Shown: positions 42,354 through 52,267, numbered from the stretch's first letter. The stretch is DNA of 64,000 bases from Peptoclostridium acidaminophilum DSM 3953 (GCF_000597865.1 NZ_CP007453.1:62001-126000), one strand, 5' to 3'. Program-made: numbers and translations. Notes: a model not told the origin generated them from the sequence alone.

Positions 42354-43091
42354 ATGAATGAAGGCAAGATATTTGTTGTAGGCATAGGCCCTGGGGGAAG
42401 AGAGCATATGACTGGCGCTGCCATAGAGGCCATAGGCAGGTCCGATGCCGTCATTGGCTACAAGACATACATAGAACTGATAGAGGACATGCTTTTGGAC
42501 AAGGAAATCCTCGGCTACGGCATGAAGCGCGAGGTCGAAAGGTGCAGGGCTGCGCTTGAGCTTGCGGAAAAAGGCAGGACCGTAGCTCTTGTGAGCAGCG
42601 GGGACTGCGGAGTCTACGGCATGGCGGGAATAATGCTCGAAATTGCGGCTGAAAGCGGCTGCGAGAGCGACATAGAGATAGTGCCCGGAGTGCCGGCTGC
42701 GAACTCGGCGGCGGCATGCCTTGGGGCACCCCTTATGCACGATTACGCCACGATAAGCCTGAGCGACCTTCTTACGGACTGGAGCGCCATTGAAAAAAGG
42801 CTTGATTGCGCGGCGCAGGCCGATTTTGTAATATGCCTCTACAATCCAAGAAGCCATGGAAGAAGGGAGCACATAGAAAAGGCAAGAAACATTATAATGA
42901 AGCACAGGGCCGAAGGCACACCTGTAGGCATAGTCCGCAGCGCCATGAGGGAAGGTCAGTTTGCGACGGTAACGACGCTGGGAGAAATGCTAAGCCACGA
43001 TATAGACATGCTGACGACGGTAATAATCGGCAACTCGAAAACGTATGCATCTGAGCTGGGAATCATAACCCCGAGAGGCTATAAGCGATGA
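42354..43091 (+). CDS. cbiH: Cobalt-precorrin-3 C17-methyltransferase
   Basis: 245-aa tetrapyrrole methylase that also contracts the ring: KIFVVGIGPGGREHMTGAA at the start, IGYKTYIELI, VSSGDCGVYGMAGI near 80, and VPGVPAANSAAACLGAPLMHD near 105. GGGAGGAAGG favours 42354. The 61-nt gap after cbiG has no evident promoter or terminator. Confidence 0.93.
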   Translation: MNEGKIFVVGIGPGGREHMTGAAIEAIGRSDAVIGYKTYIELIEDMLLDKEILGYGMKREVERCRAALELAEKGRTVALVSSGDCGVYGMAGIMLEIAAESGCESDIEIVPGVPAANSAAACLGAPLMHDYATISLSDLLTDWSAIEKRLDCAAQADFVICLYNPRSHGRREHIEKARNIIMKHRAEGTPVGIVRSAMREGQFATVTTLGEMLSHDIDMLTTVIIGNSKTYASELGIITPRGYKR

Positions 43092-43855
43092 TTCTGCTGC
43101 TTGGAGGTACATGTGACTCGAGGGCGCTGGCAGAGCTGCTGGCTAAAAAGGGAGCAAGTGTCCTGCTGAGCGCAGCGACGGAGTACGGTGAATCGCTCGC
43201 AAGCGGAGTAACTGGAATCGAGACCAGGTCCGGCAGGCTGACTTCAATCGAGCTGGAGCTGCTTGCCCTGGAAAGAGGAATCAGGTGCATACTTGACGCC
43301 ACGCACCCTTATGCGGCCCAGGCCTCGAAGAGCGCCATCGAATGCACAAGGCGCCTTGGGATAGCATATATAAGATATGAAAGGGCAAAGACGCAGTGCG
43401 GCGGATTCTCTGAAGCGCTCAGATTCGATTCCGCGGCTCAGGCGGCCGATTTTCTTTCGTGCAGTGAAGGCAACGTGCTCCTTACGACAGGAAGCAACAC
43501 TCTCGAGGAATTCACAGCCAAAGTAGAGCCAGAGAGGCTTTATGCAAGAGTGCTGCCCACCAGCGGTGTCATAGGAAAGTGCGAGGCCCTCGGGATAAAG
43601 CCATCGAGGATAATCGGGATGCAGGGTCCGTTTTCAGAGAGCATGAACCGCGAGCTTATACGTTCGTACAATATTAGCTTCATTGTCACAAAGGACGCAG
43701 GAGCGGAAGGCGGCACAGCTGAAAAGCTCGGGGCCGCAAAGGCTGAAGGCATTAAGGCCGTTATTATAAACAGGCCGCAAATGGAATATGGCAGAATATG
43801 CAGTACAATCGAGTGTGCAGCGCAGGCGGCAATTGAGGCCATAGCCGCAATGTAA
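43088..43855 (+). CDS. cbiJ: Cobalt-precorrin-6A reductase
   Basis: NAD(P)H-dependent reduction of the macrocycle. 255 aa: LLLGGTCDSRALAELL at the start, ILDATHPYAAQASKSA near 70, LLTTGSNTLEEF, RVLPTSGVIGKCEALGI, and IVTKDAGAEGGTAEKLGAAK (residues about 197-216). The ATG overlaps the cbiH stop (ATGA). Confidence 0.92.
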   Translation: MILLLGGTCDSRALAELLAKKGASVLLSAATEYGESLASGVTGIETRSGRLTSIELELLALERGIRCILDATHPYAAQASKSAIECTRRLGIAYIRYERAKTQCGGFSEALRFDSAAQAADFLSCSEGNVLLTTGSNTLEEFTAKVEPERLYARVLPTSGVIGKCEALGIKPSRIIGMQGPFSESMNRELIRSYNISFIVTKDAGAEGGTAEKLGAAKAEGIKAVIINRPQMEYGRICSTIECAAQAAIEAIAAM

Positions 43856-43907
43856 GGAGATAGGCATAGGCAGAGCAAGGCAATGCAGGACAGCATGGAG
43901 GGTTGAA

Positions 43908-45170
43908 ATGGAAATAGGGGTTGTGGGCGTAAGCCATAAGACAGCTAATTCGGAAATAAGGGAAAAGGCCGCATTTACGCAGAGCTCAGCAAGAAAGGCA
44001 ATGGAGAAGCTGGCCAGCTCACTTGGCGCGGAATTTGCAATAATATCAACTTGCAACAGGAGCGAGTTTTATTATGCGGCAAGCGAGTGGGAACAGGTAG
44101 AAAACGAAATAGAGAAGCTGTATATGGGCATGGCTGGAGAAGGCGGAATGCCTCGCGGCAGCATGTACAGGAAGAGAGGCACTGATGCGGCCGTGCATCT
44201 TATGAGCGTTGCAGCAGGACTCGACTCTATGGTGCTCGGCGAAGACCAGATACTATCACAGGTAAAGAGTGCTCACACCCTTGCGCTCGAGTGTAAAAGC
44301 AGCGGAAAAGCACTAAACAGGCTGTTCATGAACTCCATAAGCTGCGCCAGGCACATAAAGAGCACGCTCGGCATATCCACATATCCGCTCTCCGTGGCAT
44401 ACATAGGCGTGAAGCTCCTGGCAGAAAAAGCTGAGGGGCTCGCCGGCAAAAGAGCCCTGATCATAGGACTTGGCGAGACCGGCAGACTAAGCCTTGAGCA
44501 TCTGCTTGCCGAAAAACCGCTCTCTGTCGAAGTGGTCGCAGGCAGAAAGGGCTTAAGCAAAAGTGAGACGGCTGACTGGCTATTGGAAAGGGGAATAAGG
44601 CCCGTTGCGTATGAGGACAGATACGAGGCCATTTCAAGGTGCGACGTGCTCATATGCGCAACTTCATCGCCGCATCACGTGGTGGAAGCAAATGAAATGG
44701 GGATAAGGCGAAGCAGACTCATTATAATGGACATGGCAATTCCAAGGGATGTGGACCCAAACGTCAAAGCCGCAGAGAATGTTGAGCTTTACGGCATAGA
44801 TGACATATCCGAAATAGCAAGAGCAAACGAGGCATGCAGGGCGCAGCTTGCGGCAAAGGCGAGCGATATTGTAAATAAAAGAGCTAGGGAATACATGAGA
44901 TGGCTCGCAGGAACTTGCGTAGATCCCGTGATAGGAGGCCTCAACAACAGATGCACGGCTATAAAGGAAGAAACACTGGGGTATATAGCCAGGAAGGTCG
45001 ACCTTGATGAGCGGGAACTCAAGGTGGTTGAAAAGATGATATTGTCCTCGCTCAAAAAGCTCATAAAGGATCCGGTTCAAAAGCTCAAGGAGCTTGACGG
45101 AAATGAGGCGAGAAAATACGCCTGTATGCTGGATGACATTTTCGCTCTGGGATGCAGCAAGGGGGAGTGA
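43908..45170 (+). CDS. hemA: Glutamyl-tRNA reductase
   Basis: Reduces glutamyl-tRNA(Glu) to glutamate-1-semialdehyde, the committed step of C5 tetrapyrrole synthesis. 420 aa: GVSHKTANSEIREK at the start, the catalytic Cys in ISTCNRSEFYYA (near 48), GLDSMVLGEDQILSQVK near 105, the NADPH motif IIGLGETGRLSLEHL, and a C-terminal dimerisation helix. GGAGGG site. It begins the uroporphyrinogen block of the same transcript. Confidence 0.94.
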   Translation: MEIGVVGVSHKTANSEIREKAAFTQSSARKAMEKLASSLGAEFAIISTCNRSEFYYAASEWEQVENEIEKLYMGMAGEGGMPRGSMYRKRGTDAAVHLMSVAAGLDSMVLGEDQILSQVKSAHTLALECKSSGKALNRLFMNSISCARHIKSTLGISTYPLSVAYIGVKLLAEKAEGLAGKRALIIGLGETGRLSLEHLLAEKPLSVEVVAGRKGLSKSETADWLLERGIRPVAYEDRYEAISRCDVLICATSSPHHVVEANEMGIRRSRLIIMDMAIPRDVDPNVKAAENVELYGIDDISEIARANEACRAQLAAKASDIVNKRAREYMRWLAGTCVDPVIGGLNNRCTAIKEETLGYIARKVDLDERELKVVEKMILSSLKKLIKDPVQKLKELDGNEARKYACMLDDIFALGCSKGE

Positions 45171-45174
45171 GTCC

Positions 45175-45774
45175 ATGTTTATGCCTATTATGATAAAGCT
45201 CGACGGAAGAGAGGCAGCTGTAATAGGGGCAGGAAAGGTTGCGTTGTCAAAGGCTGCGACGCTGTTAAGCTTTGGAGCCAAAGTGAAGGTGATAGCTCCG
45301 GAAATATCAAAGGGCTTTGAAAGCCTCGAAGGAAGCGTTGAGATAGTAAAGGAGCCGTACGACAAAAAGCATATTGCAGGCTGCTTCATGGTGATTGCGG
45401 CATCTTCGAGCGAGAAGGCAAACAAGCAGGCGATGCTGGACTGCAAGGATATGGGCATACTTTGCTGCAGGTCTGACAGGCAGGAGGGTTCGGACTTTAT
45501 ATTCCCTTCTGTGCTCAAAAGAGGCAGCCTTGTAATGTCCGTTTCCACGCAGGGCAAAAGTCCGGCGCTTTGCGGAGTCATCATGAGGGAGCTTGAGAAG
45601 GCCTACGGCGAGGAGTATGAGGAAAAACTGGAGCTGCTGTGGAAGCTCAGAGGCATGCTGGCGCTCTCTGAAAAAGATCAGGAGCAGAGGGCGAAAAGGC
45701 TGCGGGAAGCGGCAGCTATGGACAACTATGAAATTGCGAGGGTGATTGAGTCGTATGGATGCAAAAAAGATTAA
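45175..45774 (+). CDS. Precorrin-2 dehydrogenase (Met8/CysG N-terminal type)
   Basis: Oxidises precorrin-2 to sirohydrochlorin with NAD+. 199 aa: MIKLDGREAAVIGAGKVALSKAA (residues about 6-28), VIAASSSEKANKQ, CCRSDRQEGSDFIFPSVLKRG, and STQGKSPALCGVIMRE. The methylase half of CysG is missing; that activity is in the CobA-HemD fusion downstream. The start at 45175 follows GGGGGAGTGA; the longer frame lies within hemA. It may also chelate Fe or Co, but CbiX is present for cobalt. Confidence 0.88.
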   Translation: MFMPIMIKLDGREAAVIGAGKVALSKAATLLSFGAKVKVIAPEISKGFESLEGSVEIVKEPYDKKHIAGCFMVIAASSSEKANKQAMLDCKDMGILCCRSDRQEGSDFIFPSVLKRGSLVMSVSTQGKSPALCGVIMRELEKAYGEEYEEKLELLWKLRGMLALSEKDQEQRAKRLREAAAMDNYEIARVIESYGCKKD

Positions 45775-46669
45775 GGTAGGCACAAGGGGAAGCGCCCTGG
45801 CCCTGGCGCAGACAGAGTGGGTCATAGCCAGGCTGAAGGAGAAGAGTCCTGAGGCGCAGTTCGAAATAGAGATAATAAAGACAAAAGGCGACAAGATACT
45901 CGACGTCGCCCTGGACAAGATAGGCGACAAGGGCCTTTTTGTAAAGGAGATAGAAAGAGAGCTCCTGAGCGGCGCAATAGACATGGCCGTGCACAGCATG
46001 AAGGACATGCCTTCGGAAACTCCAAGCGGCCTGATGATTTGCAAAACGCCTGTGCGCGAGGACCCAAGAGATGCGCTTGTGCTAAGAGAGGGAATAGGAA
46101 ATCTAAGCGAGCTCCCGCCTGGCGCCGTAATCGGCACAGGAAGCAAGCGCAGGGAATGCCAGCTGCTCTCGATGAGGAGCGACATAAAGACGACGGGCAT
46201 AAGGGGCAACATAGTAACAAGGCTAAAGAAGATGAGTGAGCAGGGCATGGACGGCATTATGCTGGCCGCAGCGGGACTCAAGAGGCTGGGTCTCGAAGGC
46301 AGAATAAGCCAGTACATGAGCCTTGACAGCTTCCTGCCGGCGCCTGCGCAGGGCGCGCTTGCCATACAGGTGAGAGCGGGTGATTCAATGCTCATTTCAC
46401 TTGCCGAATCGATAAGCGACAATGAGACCTGCATTCAGACAATGGCCGAGAGGGCATTCCTTGAGGCTTCAGGCGGAGGCTGCCACATGCCCATAGGCGC
46501 GTACTGCAGCATAGACGGTGAAAGGCTGCGCCTTGATGGGCTTCTCGGAAGAGAGGACGGCAGCGCGGCGGTGCGCAGGAGCATCGAAGGCAAGGCAGGG
46601 GAAGAATCGGAGCTGGGCAGGAAGCTGGCGCAAATGATGCTAAAGGAGCTGAGCGGCAATGAAGGGTAA
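45755..46669 (+). CDS. hemC: Hydroxymethylbilane synthase (porphobilinogen deaminase)
   Basis: 304 aa: KVGTRGSALALAQTEWV at the start, IKTKGDKILD, VKEIERELLSGAIDMAVHSMKD (residues about 70-91) with the catalytic Asp, GTGSKRRECQL, and the dipyrromethane cofactor Cys in LEASGGGCHMPIGAYC (near 242). It overlaps the dehydrogenase gene by 20 nt and the next gene by 11 nt. Confidence 0.94.
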   Translation: MDAKKIKVGTRGSALALAQTEWVIARLKEKSPEAQFEIEIIKTKGDKILDVALDKIGDKGLFVKEIERELLSGAIDMAVHSMKDMPSETPSGLMICKTPVREDPRDALVLREGIGNLSELPPGAVIGTGSKRRECQLLSMRSDIKTTGIRGNIVTRLKKMSEQGMDGIMLAAAGLKRLGLEGRISQYMSLDSFLPAPAQGALAIQVRAGDSMLISLAESISDNETCIQTMAERAFLEASGGGCHMPIGAYCSIDGERLRLDGLLGREDGSAAVRRSIEGKAGEESELGRKLAQMMLKELSGNEG

Positions 46670-48164
46670 GGCATATCTTGTGGGCGCAGGCCCCGGAGAC
46701 TACGGACTCATAACTATAAAGGGCATGGAGCTCATTAAAAAAGCCGACGTAATAATATACGATAGGCTCATAAACAGCGGCTATCTGCTCAGCGCCCGAA
46801 AGGGCTGCGAGCTCATATACGCGGGCAAGGGCCCTAAAAACCACGAGATGACGCAGGAGGAGATAAGCCGCCTCATAGCAGACAAGGCGCTCGAGGGCAA
46901 GCTCGTTGTAAGGCTAAAGGGCGGTGATCCCTACGTGTTCGGAAGGGGCGGAGAAGAGGCGCTCCAGCTTAGAGAAAGCGGAGTGGAATTCGAGGTCGTG
47001 CCCGGCATAACCTCCGCCGTGGCAGGGCTTGCGTACGCTGGAATACCTATTACGCACAGGGGCGTTGCCGACTCCTTCCACGTCATAACGGGCCACCTGG
47101 CCGCTGGCGAGAGGCGCGACTGGAGAGCGCTAGCCGAGCTCAAGGGAACGCTTGTATTCCTCATGGGCATGGAAAACCTGGGCCATATTGCCAAGGAGCT
47201 AATTCAAAACGGAAAATCTCCGGATACGCCTGCGGCCGTAATAAACTGGGCCACAACAGGCAGGCAAAAGGTTGCGGTTTCGACGCTTTCGGGAATCGAA
47301 GCGGAGGCAAGAGCGGCAGGGCTTGGCTCGCCCTCGCTCATAGCAGTCGGAGAAGTGGTTGAGCTGCGAAGCGAGCTGGCTTTCTTTGAAAAGCTCCCGC
47401 TGCACGGCAAAAGGGTCATAGTTACAAGATCGCGGGGACAGGCGAGCGCACTATCTGGGCGGCTAAGGGAAATGGGGGCTGAAACGGTTGAAATTCCGGC
47501 AATCGAGATAGTAAATGAGCCGTTTGGCGAAGCGCTGGAGAAGGCCATAAAGGATTTAAGAGGCTATACCCACATAGTCTTCACAAGCGTGAACGGAGTC
47601 GATATATTCTTTGAGAGCCTGTCTGCAGCTGGACTCGATTCAAGGAGCCTTTCTGGCATGACTGTGGCCGCGATAGGGCCGGCAACAGAGGCTGCGCTTA
47701 AGGATCGCGGGATAAGGGCCGACATAGTGCCGGCAGAATACACGGGCGAGAACGTGGCGGCAAGCCTTTTGCCCACGATAAGGAGGGACAGCAGGGTCCT
47801 TCTGCCAAGGGCCAAGGGGGCAAGGAGAGAGCTTGTGGAGCTGCTCTCAAGGGAGTGCCGCGTCGACGAGGTTGTAACGTACGAGGCTGCTATGCCAAAG
47901 CAGGAGAAGGACTCGGCGCAGGCCATTGCTGAGCTTGAAAAGGCTGACATTGTAACCTTCACAAGCAGTTCGACTGTAAGGAATTTCATAGGCCTCATAG
48001 GCGAAGAGGGAATTCCGATACTCAAAGAAAAACTCATAGTGTCGATAGGACCAATAACAAGCATGGAGCTTGAAAAATACGGGCTCAAGCCTAGTCTGCA
48101 GGCGGCGGAATACACGATAGACGGCCTGCTCGATGTCATGAAGAAAAACGCGGAGGTGGAGTAG
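46659..48164 (+). CDS. cobA-hemD: Fused uroporphyrinogen-III C-methyltransferase / uroporphyrinogen-III synthase
   Basis: 501-aa bifunctional protein. Residues 1-245 are SUMT: YLVGAGPGDYGLITIKG, IIYDRLINSGYL, VRLKGGDPYVFGRGGEEA near 86, and VPGITSAVAGLAYAGIPITHRG (residues about 111-132). Residues about 250-495 are HemD, starting at GKRVIVTRSRGQASAL. It thus closes the ring and makes precorrin-2 in one polypeptide. This fusion is common in clostridia. Confidence 0.93.
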   Translation: MKGKAYLVGAGPGDYGLITIKGMELIKKADVIIYDRLINSGYLLSARKGCELIYAGKGPKNHEMTQEEISRLIADKALEGKLVVRLKGGDPYVFGRGGEEALQLRESGVEFEVVPGITSAVAGLAYAGIPITHRGVADSFHVITGHLAAGERRDWRALAELKGTLVFLMGMENLGHIAKELIQNGKSPDTPAAVINWATTGRQKVAVSTLSGIEAEARAAGLGSPSLIAVGEVVELRSELAFFEKLPLHGKRVIVTRSRGQASALSGRLREMGAETVEIPAIEIVNEPFGEALEKAIKDLRGYTHIVFTSVNGVDIFFESLSAAGLDSRSLSGMTVAAIGPATEAALKDRGIRADIVPAEYTGENVAASLLPTIRRDSRVLLPRAKGARRELVELLSRECRVDEVVTYEAAMPKQEKDSAQAIAELEKADIVTFTSSSTVRNFIGLIGEEGIPILKEKLIVSIGPITSMELEKYGLKPSLQAAEYTIDGLLDVMKKNAEVE

Positions 48165-49139
48165 ATGTATCCAAGGACGAGAGGAAGAAGGCTAAGAGAA
48201 AGCGATGCGATAAGAAGCCTTGTTAGGGAAACGAGGCTCAGCCCCAGCGAGCTTGTATACCCGATATTCGTCATAGAAGGAGAGGGCGAAAAGCGGGAGA
48301 TATCTTCAATGCCGGGAAACTACCATTTTTCTGCGGACATGCTCGCAGACGAGATAAGCGAACTAAGGGATCTGGGCATAAATGCTGTCCTGATTTTCGG
48401 CGTGCCGGGCATTAAGGACTCAATCGGAAGCGAGGCCTACAGGGACGCCGGCGTGGTGCAAAGGGCCGTCAGGAACATAAAGGCCCAGCACCCGGACATG
48501 CTTGTGATAACCGACGTATGCATGTGCCAGTACACCGACCACGGCCATTGCGGACTCCTCAGCGAGAACGGAAGGGTCGACAATGACCGGACTCTCGAAT
48601 ACCTTTCTAGAATAGCCTTAAGCCACGCCAGGGCCGGGGCGGACATGGTGGCTCCTTCGGACATGATGGACGGCAGAGTGGGCCACATCAGGGACCAGCT
48701 TGACGATAACGAATACAAGCATGTTGGAATAATGTCGTACGCGGTCAAGTACGCATCGGCGTTTTACGGTCCCTTCAGGGATGCCGCAGGCTCGGCGCCT
48801 TCCTTCGGCGATCGGAAGACCTACCAGATGGACCCGGCCAATACTGACGAGGCGCTGCGGGAGGCAAGAGCCGACATAGACGAGGGAGCCGACATAATAA
48901 TAGTGAAGCCGGCCCTTGCATACCTTGACGTAGTAAGAAGGGTCAAGGACTCTACCGGCGCTGTAGTGGCGGCATACAACGTCAGTGGCGAGTACGCAAT
49001 GCTGAAAGGCGCCGTGGAAAGCGGTATACTCGGGGAGGACGCCATAATGGAATCGCTGATATCGATAAAAAGGGCGGGAGCCGACATAATAATAACGTAT
49101 TTTGCAAAGGAAATAGCCAGAAAGCTGAGGGGAAAGTAA
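48165..49139 (+). CDS. hemB: Delta-aminolevulinic acid dehydratase (porphobilinogen synthase)
   Basis: 324 aa: RTRGRRLRESDAIRSLVRET at the start, MPGNYHFSAD, the zinc-type Cys cluster VCMCQYTDHGHCG (near 120-132), catalytic lysines in MSYAVKYASAFYGPFRDAAGS and IIVKPALAYLDVVR. It abuts the stop of cobA-hemD and overlaps hemL by one nt (TAATG). Confidence 0.95.
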   Translation: MYPRTRGRRLRESDAIRSLVRETRLSPSELVYPIFVIEGEGEKREISSMPGNYHFSADMLADEISELRDLGINAVLIFGVPGIKDSIGSEAYRDAGVVQRAVRNIKAQHPDMLVITDVCMCQYTDHGHCGLLSENGRVDNDRTLEYLSRIALSHARAGADMVAPSDMMDGRVGHIRDQLDDNEYKHVGIMSYAVKYASAFYGPFRDAAGSAPSFGDRKTYQMDPANTDEALREARADIDEGADIIIVKPALAYLDVVRRVKDSTGAVVAAYNVSGEYAMLKGAVESGILGEDAIMESLISIKRAGADIIITYFAKEIARKLRGK

Positions 49140-50452
49140 TGGAGCATGGAAGATCAAAAAAGATATACGAAGAGGCAAAAAAATATATTCCCGGCGGCGT
49201 AAACAGTCCGGTCAGAGCGTTCAAATCAGTAGGCCTGGATCCCGTATTCATAGAAAGCGGCAAGGGCAGCAGGGTGCTTGACGCCGACGGCAACAGCTAC
49301 ATCGATTTCGTATGCTCCTGGGGGCCGCTCATCCTAGGACACTCTCCGGAATACATATACGACGGCATAGAGGAGATAATAAGAAAGGGAACGAGCTTCG
49401 GGCTGCCCACGGAAACAGAGGTGAAAATGGCCAGGCTCATATGCGAGGCGCTGCCGGGGATGGACATGGTAAGGATGGTCAACTCCGGCACCGAGGCGAC
49501 CATGAGCGCGCTCAGGCTCGCAAGGGCCTACACCGGAAGGGACAAGATCATAAAATTCGAGGGCTGCTATCACGGCCACTGCGACTCGCTGCTTGTAAAG
49601 GCGGGCTCAGGGGCGCTGACGCTTGGAGTTCCGACGACTCCGGGAGTTCCTCAGGATGTAATAAAGGACACAATAGTCTGCCGCTATAACGATACGTCTT
49701 CTGTGGAGGCCGCATTCAGTGAAAACGCCGGCGGAATAGCCGCAGTCATAGTGGAGCCTGTCGCAGGCAACATGGGAGTAGTGCCTCCAAGGGAAGGCTT
49801 CCTCGAGTCTCTGCGCGAGATAACCAAAAGGCACGGAGCGATCCTGATATTCGACGAGGTGATAACGGGCTTTCGGCTCTCATACGGCAGCGCGCAAGGG
49901 CTTTTCAAAGTAGAGCCCGACATCACATGCCTTGGCAAGATAATAGGCGGGGGTCTGCCCGTTGGCGCTTACGGCGGGAAAAGGGAGATAATGAGCATGG
50001 TTTCGCCTCTTGGAAGCGTATACCAGGCAGGAACCCTCTCCGGCAACCCGCTTGCGATGCACATGGGCATGAAGACACTCGAATACCTCAGGGACAATCC
50101 TCAGGTATACGGCAGTATAGAGGATAATGCTGTCAGGCTTGAAGCTGGGCTCAATGCCATAATAGACGAGCTTTCAATAGACGCCTGCGTGACAAGGGCA
50201 AAGGGAATGGTGTGCCTTTTCCTGGGGAAAGGGCCTATGGAAAGCCATGATGATGTCATAAGATGCGACACGGCAAGGTATGCTTCATACTTTCGGGAAA
50301 TGCTAGAGAGGGGGGTCATAATTCCTCCGGCCCAGTTCGAGGGCTGGTTCCTCTCGTATGCACATACAAGAGAAGACATAGAATATGCCATAAAGGCGAG
50401 CAGGGAGTCGCTTGAAATCGCCTTTGCAGATATAATAAAATATCGACCATAA
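49139..50452 (+). CDS. hemL: Glutamate-1-semialdehyde 2,1-aminomutase
   Basis: 437-aa PLP aminomutase: KYIPGGVNSPVRAFKSVG near 17, NSGTEATMSALRLAR near 115, GCYHGHCDSLLVKAGSG near 141, FDEVITGFR near 239, and the PLP-lysine in ITCLGKIIGGGLPVGAYGG (near 267). It makes 5-aminolevulinate. Last gene of the supercluster, closed by a strong terminator. Confidence 0.95.
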   Translation: MEHGRSKKIYEEAKKYIPGGVNSPVRAFKSVGLDPVFIESGKGSRVLDADGNSYIDFVCSWGPLILGHSPEYIYDGIEEIIRKGTSFGLPTETEVKMARLICEALPGMDMVRMVNSGTEATMSALRLARAYTGRDKIIKFEGCYHGHCDSLLVKAGSGALTLGVPTTPGVPQDVIKDTIVCRYNDTSSVEAAFSENAGGIAAVIVEPVAGNMGVVPPREGFLESLREITKRHGAILIFDEVITGFRLSYGSAQGLFKVEPDITCLGKIIGGGLPVGAYGGKREIMSMVSPLGSVYQAGTLSGNPLAMHMGMKTLEYLRDNPQVYGSIEDNAVRLEAGLNAIIDELSIDACVTRAKGMVCLFLGKGPMESHDDVIRCDTARYASYFREMLERGVIIPPAQFEGWFLSYAHTREDIEYAIKASRESLEIAFADIIKYRP

Positions 50453-50471
50453 TAATTCAGCAAACGGCAGA

Positions 50472-50517
50472 AAAACGGAAAGTCTTTTATACCGACATAA
50501 AAGACTTTCCGTTTTTT
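50472..50517 (+). terminator. Strong terminator ending the cobalamin/tetrapyrrole supercluster
   Basis: AAAACGGAAAGTCTTTTAT and its exact complement around a short loop, followed by T residues. It could also serve the convergent dsdA transcript. Confidence 0.92.
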
Positions 50518-50568
50518 ATTTGCTGAATGCTCGCTTACGAAGATGCAGTGCAGCCAAACATTAAAATT

Positions 50569-51939
50569 TTATAGCTCTTCAAGCAGTCTTTTGCCTGTAG
50601 AGTAGTATTCGTCCATTATATCCGCAGGGACCATACTGCCGCCCGTAGCCCACGCTATGTGCGAAGAGTTGTCCATGAGGTTTTCTAGGCCTCTAGCCCT
50701 TATATATTCCTGGCCGAGAGCATCTCCAAGCAGCATTGCAGCTCCAGGAACTCCCGCAAGAGCCGAAGGCTCGAGCCTGATGCTCTCCGAGTCTATCATT
50801 TTGCTGAGCATCATGTACATGGTCTCGTCTTTGACGGAGTAGCTGCCGCTTATGAGGTTCTCGAGCACCTTGCCCACAAAGCCGGAAGCCCTGCCTACCG
50901 CAAGTCCGTCTGCCGCCGTCTTGTTGTCTATACCGAAGTCCTGAACGCACACCTTGTCGTGAAGCCCGCTCATTAGGCCTATAAGCATGCACGGCGAATG
51001 CGTAGGCTCCGCAAAGAAGCAGTGTACGTTGTCCTTGAACATAAGCTTGAGGCCGAAGGCCACGCCGCCGGGTCCGCCGCCGACTCCGCAAGGCAGGTAG
51101 ACAAACAGAGGATGCTCACTGTCAACCTTTACGCCCAAATCATCAAGCTGGCCTTTCAGCCTTGAAGCCGCCACAGCATAGCCCATGAAGAGATTTTTTG
51201 AATTCTCGTCATCCACAAAGTACATCTTGGGGTCGCCTTCAGACTGTTTTCTGCCTTCCTCAACGGCTATGCTGTAGTCAGATTCGTATTCGACAACAGT
51301 CACGCCCTTGCTTCTTAGAAGGTCTTTTTTCCACTGCTTGGCGTCTGCAGACATGTGGACATACACCTTGAAGCCAAGCTGCGCACTCATTATGCCTATG
51401 CTAAGTCCCAGATTGCCGGTTGAGCCTACAGCTATGGAGTAGCCTGAGAAGAAATTCCTGAAATCGTCGCTGTCGAGCTTTGAGTAGTCGTCCTCTACGC
51501 TGAGCAGGCCGGCTTCCATCGCAAGCTCCTCGGCGTGCTTGAGCACCTCGTATATGCCGCCTCTGGCCTTTATAGAGCCCGATATGGCAAGGTGGCTGTC
51601 GCACTTAAGCAGAAGCTCGCCCTTGATTTGAGTATTATAGAAGGTTTCGACCTCTGTCTTCATCTTGGGGATCCTGACAGTTGGAGACTCTATTATGCCG
51701 CCTGATTCCCTTGTCGCCGGGAACACCTTAGCAATGTAGGGAGCGAACCTTTTCAGCCTTTCCTCAGCATCCTTTACATCGTCCATTCCGATTTCAACTT
51801 TCTTGATTGCATCTTCGAAGCTCTCGTACTTTCCGTTTGTCCAGAAAGCCTCTTCGAGATTGATGACCTTGTGCATTAGAGGGTATTTTTCCTTCCACTC
51901 CGAAATACTCATGCCGGCTACAACAGTCTTTTCATCCAT
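50569..51939 (-). CDS. dsdA: D-serine ammonia-lyase
   Basis: PLP-dependent deamination of D-serine to pyruvate and ammonia. The 456-aa fold-type II protein has the PLP lysine in [20 protein letters not shown] (near residue 115), [12 protein letters not shown], and the glycine-rich phosphate loop [16 protein letters not shown] (near 277). The VGRASGFVG and AGVPGAAML blocks are typical of DsdA. GAGGT favours the ATG at 51939; the upstream extension is AT-rich non-coding. A divergent XRE-cupin regulator shares the control region. Use of D-serine feeds pyruvate fermentation. Confidence 0.92.
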   Translation of the reverse strand: MDEKTVVAGMSISEWKEKYPLMHKVINLEEAFWTNGKYESFEDAIKKVEIGMDDVKDAEERLKRFAPYIAKVFPATRESGGIIESPTVRIPKMKTEVETFYNTQIKGELLLKCDSHLAISGSIKARGGIYEVLKHAEELAMEAGLLSVEDDYSKLDSDDFRNFFSGYSIAVGSTGNLGLSIGIMSAQLGFKVYVHMSADAKQWKKDLLRSKGVTVVEYESDYSIAVEEGRKQSEGDPKMYFVDDENSKNLFMGYAVAASRLKGQLDDLGVKVDSEHPLFVYLPCGVGGGPGGVAFGLKLMFKDNVHCFFAEPTHSPCMLIGLMSGLHDKVCVQDFGIDNKTAADGLAVGRASGFVGKVLENLISGSYSVKDETMYMMLSKMIDSESIRLEPSALAGVPGAAMLLGDALGQEYIRARGLENLMDNSSHIAWATGGSMVPADIMDEYYSTGKRLLEEL

Positions 51940-52267
51940 GCCAATTACCTCGCTTTTATAATTTTTTTTCATAATCATCATAATGGTTATATTCACAAAA
52001 CTCAGCTGCTTGAAACATTAATTACTCATCTCGAGCAGGGGTGTTGAATATAACATGTTCGTACCTTGCTCATTATATACCTTAAATCACATGATGTTTA
52101 TTATATTGCGCATATGTTTGCTATAATAAACTTAAGTAGATTATAGCTGATGCTTGAAAAAAATTCAATACATAATCACACTGTTTAGTATAATAAACAA
52201 ATATATGCTCGTTTCATCACATATGCTATAATAAAATCAAAGCATTTTTGAGAATAAGGAGATGGCC
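51940..52267. promoter_or_regulatory. Shared dsdA / XRE-cupin control region with four TATAATAAAC repeats
   Basis: This 328-nt non-coding stretch holds GTTTATTATA (52096-52105, inverted) and TATAATAAAC (52122-52131). The same core recurs at 52189-52198 and, with the final base changed, at 52227-52236. The first two form an inverted pair with an 16-nt gap. Several copies double as -10 hexamers toward the regulator gene, so they may be operators for the encoded regulator. Confidence 0.6.
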
